This document shows, piece by piece, positions 17,463 through 20,000 of a DNA stretch of 20,000 nt (the stretch's first letter is position 1; each line of letters opens with the position of its first letter). Under the pieces are notes generated by a model that saw nothing but the letters and a program-made list of their open reading frames with translations, had not been told where the DNA came from and did not search any database. This stretch comes from Symbiodinium natans (taxonomy: Eukaryota; Sar; Dinophyceae; Suessiales; Symbiodiniaceae): assembly GCA_905221605.1 (NCBI GenBank), contig CAJNDS010000086.1, forward strand, positions 52,501 through 72,500. Direction: 5' to 3'. A program made the translations under genes and the position numbers.

Positions 17463-17661
17463 CAAAGCCTCAAACCCTAAAGCCCCTAAACCCTAAATTG
17501 CTCCAGCCCTAAACCCTAAACCCTAAACCCTACACCCTAAACGCCTAAACGCCTAAACGCCTAAACCCTAAACCCCAAACCCTAAACGCCTAAACCCTAA
17601 ACGCCTAAACCCTCAACCCTAAACCCTAAAACCCTAAACCCTAAACCCTAAAAACCCTAAG
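17463..17661 (-). repeat. CCCTAAA array with CGCCTAAA units
   Basis: C-strand units including several 8-bp CGCCTAAA variants clustered at 17540-17610. Confidence 0.9.
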
Positions 17662-17741
17662 CCCCGGCGCCCGGGGCCGCCAGCGCCGGCGCCGGCCGGT
17701 CCGCGGCCGCCGCCGCGGGCGCCGCGGCATCGCCGCGGCAG
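17662..17741 (-). other. Very GC-rich island, doubtful exon
   Basis: This is about 80 bp of nearly pure G/C built from GCC/GGC/GCG runs with nested self-complementary segments, flanked by a C-strand array below and a G-strand array above, as true exons are. On the minus strand an AG acceptor (GGAGCAG|ATCTGC) leads to an Ala/Pro-rich frame (ICRGDAAAPAAAAADRP). The only nearby downstream donors are GC-type or lie after an in-frame TAG, and the phase does not fit the exon at 17251. It could be a simple GC-rich repeat instead. Confidence 0.25.
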
Positions 17742-17764
17742 ATCTGCTCCTTATGGGAGTCCCT

Positions 17765-18025
17765 TAATAGAGGGTTTAGGGTTTAGGATTTGGGGTTTAG
17801 GGTTTAGGGTTGAGGGTTGAGGGTGTAGGGTTTAGCGTTTAGAGTTTAGGGTTTAGGGTTTGGGGTGTTCGCTCGTCGGTCAGCTTGCTACCACCCAATT
17901 GCGGCAAAGGTGGTGCAAGCTGCAGGCTTGAAATTGCCCAGCGGAGCCCATGATTTCATGCTATTACCATTTACTAGGGTTTAGGGTTTAGGGCTTAGGG
18001 CTTAGGGTTTAGGGTTTAGGGTTTC
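17765..18025 (+). repeat. TTTAGGG patches around 100 bp of unique DNA
   Basis: G-strand units at 17770-17868 and 17975-18025. Confidence 0.85.
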
Positions 18026-18315
18026 GTGCGACCCAGGAGTAATCTAGATTTACAAAGGGTACCCGTTCTGACGTTTAAAGGGGCTTATAAGGGACCCTAA
18101 CTGAACCCGAAAGAAGGGAGAAAAAGGCCTACTCTGCGTCCTAGGACTTCATACTTTTGCTACTGGACATCTTGTATTGCCCTGATTGGGTTTAAGAGGG
18201 TCCTGTTACGGAGCATGCGTGAAAGGGCCATTTCAGTATAGCTTCCCCAAGCCCTAAATCCGCAAAACCCCAGACCCCAACAGGCTTAAAGCCATGCAAT
18301 AGCCCAAAACCCGAA
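18026..18315. other. Unique sequence, nothing recognised
   Basis: It lies between a G-strand and a C-strand array with no credible exon or motif. Confidence 0.4.
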
Positions 18316-18510
18316 CCCCCCCCCCCCAAAAAAAAAAAAAAAACCTGAACCCTAAACCCTAAGCACTAAACCCTAAACCCGAAGTCCAAAACCCCCAATC
18401 AAGCCCGAGAACCCAAAGCCCCAGACCCTAAACCCTCAACTCAAACTTAGAACCTACAACCACAAACCCTAAACCCTAAACCCTAAACCCTAAACCCTAA
18501 ACCCTAAACT
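18316..18510 (-). repeat. C12-A16 homopolymer pair, then CCCTAAA array
   Basis: A run of 12 C followed directly by 16 A (18316-18343) precedes a C-strand array that becomes perfect at 18465-18505. Confidence 0.92.
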
Positions 18511-18521
18511 CCCACTTCGAG

Positions 18522-18630
18522 CAAGGGCACACAGTATTCTCGTGCAGATTTGCAGAACTCCGATCCTTCTCTTGGCAGGTTCTGCACTGAGCCGGCCCTT
18601 GTGACCTTGATGTCCTTGAAGTGGGGGAGG
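18522..18630 (-). CDS. Possible exon, unique island between arrays
   Basis: An AG acceptor (ACCCAAG|CCTCCC) precedes about 109 nt that are open in all three minus frames. The most protein-like frame reads PHFKDIKVTRAGSVQNLP, then REGSEFCKSAREYCVPLLEV, and ends at a telomere-like donor (GGGA|GTTTAG). The plus strand is open for about 25 codons too, so strand and frame are not proven. It may encode part of the N-terminal region of the MUS81-like product; no motif was recognised. Confidence 0.35.
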
Positions 18631-18632
18631 CT

Positions 18633-18785
18633 TGGGTTTAGGGTTTAGGGTTTAGGGTTTGGGGTTTACGGTTGAGGGTTTTTAGGGTGAAAAATTAGGG
18701 CTTAGGGTTTAGGAGGTTTTGAGGGGGTTGGGTTTCTTTGGACTTATGTAGGGCTTAGGGCTTAGGGCTTTGGGTTTGAATGCAG
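18633..18785 (+). repeat. TTTAGGG-like array, degenerate
   Basis: G-strand units directly beyond the acceptor edge of the putative exon at 18630, decaying after 18680. Confidence 0.85.
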
Positions 18786-18844
18786 GGTTTAGGTGCGGCC
18801 CTGGGGCGCCTAACACTTCACAGAATCCTGAAACCCTGAAGGCT

Positions 18845-19050
18845 GAACCCCAAACCCTAAACCCTAAACCCTAAACCCTAAACCCTAAACCCTGAACCCC
18901 GAAAGAAGAGTCGTCTCTGGCTCATCCTGAACCCTCAACCCAGAAAGCCACAGGCTCGGTCCTGGAAAACCCCTGAAACCTCTCCTAAACCCGCCCCAAC
19001 CCCTCCTAAAACTCCAAACCCTAAAGACCTAAACCCCTGAACCCTACACC
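18845..19050 (-). repeat. CCCTAAA units, decayed
   Basis: Good units at 18848-18897, then decayed forms. A minus-strand acceptor-like GGGGTTTTCCAG|GACCGA lies near 18968, but no exon is assured. Confidence 0.8.
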
Positions 19051-19054
19051 CTCA

Positions 19055-19220
19055 GAGTTAGGGTTAAGGGTTAAGGGTTAAGGGTTTAGGGTTTAGGGCT
19101 TAGGGGTTAGGGTTTAGGGTTTAGGGTTTAGGGTTTAGGGATTAGGGATTAGGGTGTAGGGCTTAGGGTTTGGGGTTTAGGGTTTAGGGTTTAGGTTTAG
19201 GGTTAGGGTTTAGGGTTTAG
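19055..19220 (+). repeat. TTTAGGG array with TTAAGGG variants
   Basis: Mixed G-strand units reaching to the donor side of the exon at 19226. Confidence 0.9.
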
Positions 19221-19225
19221 GGGAC

Positions 19226-19283
19226 CTGCTAGGCTGCACAGCCGACAGCGGTCCTTCGAGACCGCTCGTACCGCCTCGGCAGC
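19226..19283 (-). CDS. Possible exon, GC-rich island between arrays
   Basis: On the minus strand an AG acceptor (TGGGAGCAG|GCTGCC) and a GT donor (TAGCAG|GTCCCC) bound 58 nt. One frame reads AAEAVRAVSKDRCRLCSLA, and the same frame is also open upstream of the acceptor. Length and composition resemble the confident exons. In position it could belong to the N-terminal helix-hairpin-helix part of a MUS81-like protein, but I see no firm match. The phase 1 end does not obviously fit the next candidate exon. Confidence 0.35.
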
Positions 19284-19314
19284 CTGCTCCCAGGCACACC
19301 CAGCGTTCACATGC

Positions 19315-19520
19315 AGGGTTGAGGGTTTTAGGGTTTAGGGTTTAGGGTTTAGGGTTTAGGGTTTAAGGTTTAGGGTTTGGGGTTTGGGGTTTGGGGTTTG
19401 GGGTTTCGGGTTTCGGGTTTCGGGTTTCGGGTTTAGGCGGTTTAGGGTTTAGGGTTTGGGGTTTAGGGTTTGGGGTTTAGGGTTTAGGGTTTAGGGGTTT
19501 AGGGGTTTAGGGTTTAGGGT
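19315..19520 (+). repeat. TTTAGGG array with TTTGGGG x4 and TTTCGGG x4 blocks
   Basis: Positions 19376-19403 are four TTTGGGG units and 19404-19431 are four TTTCGGG units, back to back. Confidence 0.95.
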
Positions 19521-19639
19521 CCAAGTTGTAGGATCCGTAGGGGGTGTCGAGAGCTCCGATTATTGGGCCTATGGAAGGATTAGAGTCTGGAGGCCTCGTA
19601 GGTTTCACAGCTTGACACCCAACGGCTTTCTGGCCCCAA

Positions 19640-19915
19640 CCCTAAACCCTAAACTCTAAACCCTAAATCCTAGATGCTAAACCCTGAACCCTAAACCCTG
19701 AGCCCTAAACCCTAACCTAAACCCTACTTTTTCTTGACAGGGCATGAGGGAGGTTGCTTCTATCCCCTCGATATAGCCCTTGAGGGATTGTTTTAAGGTA
19801 CCTCATTCCCTCATTCCCCACTAAAGCATTGGGGGTTTAGGGCTCAGGGTTTGTGGCTTAGGGTTTAGGGTTTAGGGTTGAGAGGTGAGGGTTTAAGGCT
19901 TAGGGTTTAGGATGG
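19640..19915. repeat. CCCTAAA then TTTAGGG arrays around unique DNA
   Basis: C-strand units at 19640-19725, unique DNA at 19730-19830 (with a plus-strand acceptor-like CTTTTTCTTGACAG) and decayed G-strand units at 19832-19915. Confidence 0.85.
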
Positions 19916-19954
19916 TGAGGGCACGCAATAGAATGCCTCTCATCAGCCACTGCA

Positions 19955-20000
19955 ACTCGCTGGGCCTTCGACCAAGCATGCCAGCTGCTCTTCTGCCTGA
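19955..20000 (-). CDS. Possible exon cut by the window end
   Basis: The last 45 bases, read on the minus strand, are open in all three frames; one gives QAEEQLACLVEGPA, another RQKSSWHAWSKAQR. A possible GT donor follows (GCGA|GTTGCA). It lies next to a G-strand array, as the better exons do. The frame cannot be decided and no homology was recognised. Confidence 0.2.

Noticed and set aside
19717-19800. Plus-strand exon after CTTTTTCTTGACAG
   Set aside because: The acceptor is good, but all plus frames hit stops before or close to the only donor (GTACCT).
1-20000. A dinoflagellate spliced-leader gene or its relict
   Set aside because: No copy of the SL core (CCGTAGCCATTTTGGCTCAAG-like) was found on reading either strand.

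Overview
The window looks like one stretch of a eukaryotic nuclear gene in a protist, most plausibly a dinoflagellate. Interstitial TTTAGGG/CCCTAAA repeat arrays cover much of it, by eye about a third. There is no prokaryote-style gene packing, and no rRNA, tRNA, CRISPR array or intact transposon was recognised. TTTAGGG repeats also occur in plants, chromerids and green algae. What tips the balance is exons of about 50-110 bp with high GC at third codon positions, AG|G acceptors, and two junctions that fit the non-canonical GA donors known from dinoflagellates.

Most GC-rich islands between the repeat arrays read as exons on the minus strand. The clearest block, 17251 down to 13306, has six exons with compatible phases. 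They encode a winged-helix domain resembling that of the structure-specific endonuclease MUS81: a GGGYAILRALW helix, a GFMTK/DEICKLGQKYCDEP step, a YWDGREHGHGW...SLLAHRLISRRGL recognition-helix region and an IALTEEGRRF wing end. Further minus-strand exon-like islands continue down to 1186 (12517-12455, about 11803-11761, 11343-11303, 10359-10284, 10055-9981, 9696-9619, 9511-9457, 9146-9058, 7524-7451, 3869-3786, 3481-3428, 2904-2836, 1275-1186). They look like a long Pro/Ala/Ser-rich linker that ends in an acidic Ser/Asp segment and a ubiquitin-interacting motif (LRAALRLSLSEA). The ERCC4-type nuclease domain expected of MUS81 is not in the window and would lie beyond position 1. Weaker 5' exon candidates sit at about 17740, 18630, 19283 and 20000.

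At least seven introns begin, in the sense of the gene, with (TTTAGGG)n and end with (CCCTAAA)n. They could therefore fold into long stems that bring the two splice sites together. Several 5' splice sites are themselves telomere-like (GTTTAG). Other intron contents are a 1.34-kb near-perfect palindrome (5042-6377) with long C and G tracts, a 0.6-kb GT-rich satellite (7986-8611), homogenised telomere-variant arrays (TTTGGGG x13, ACTTAGGG, TTTCGGG) and several higher-order repeats whose periods are mostly multiples of 7.

All reading was by eye. Exon calls rest on open frames, splice signals, phase matches and motif recognition, without transcript or database support.
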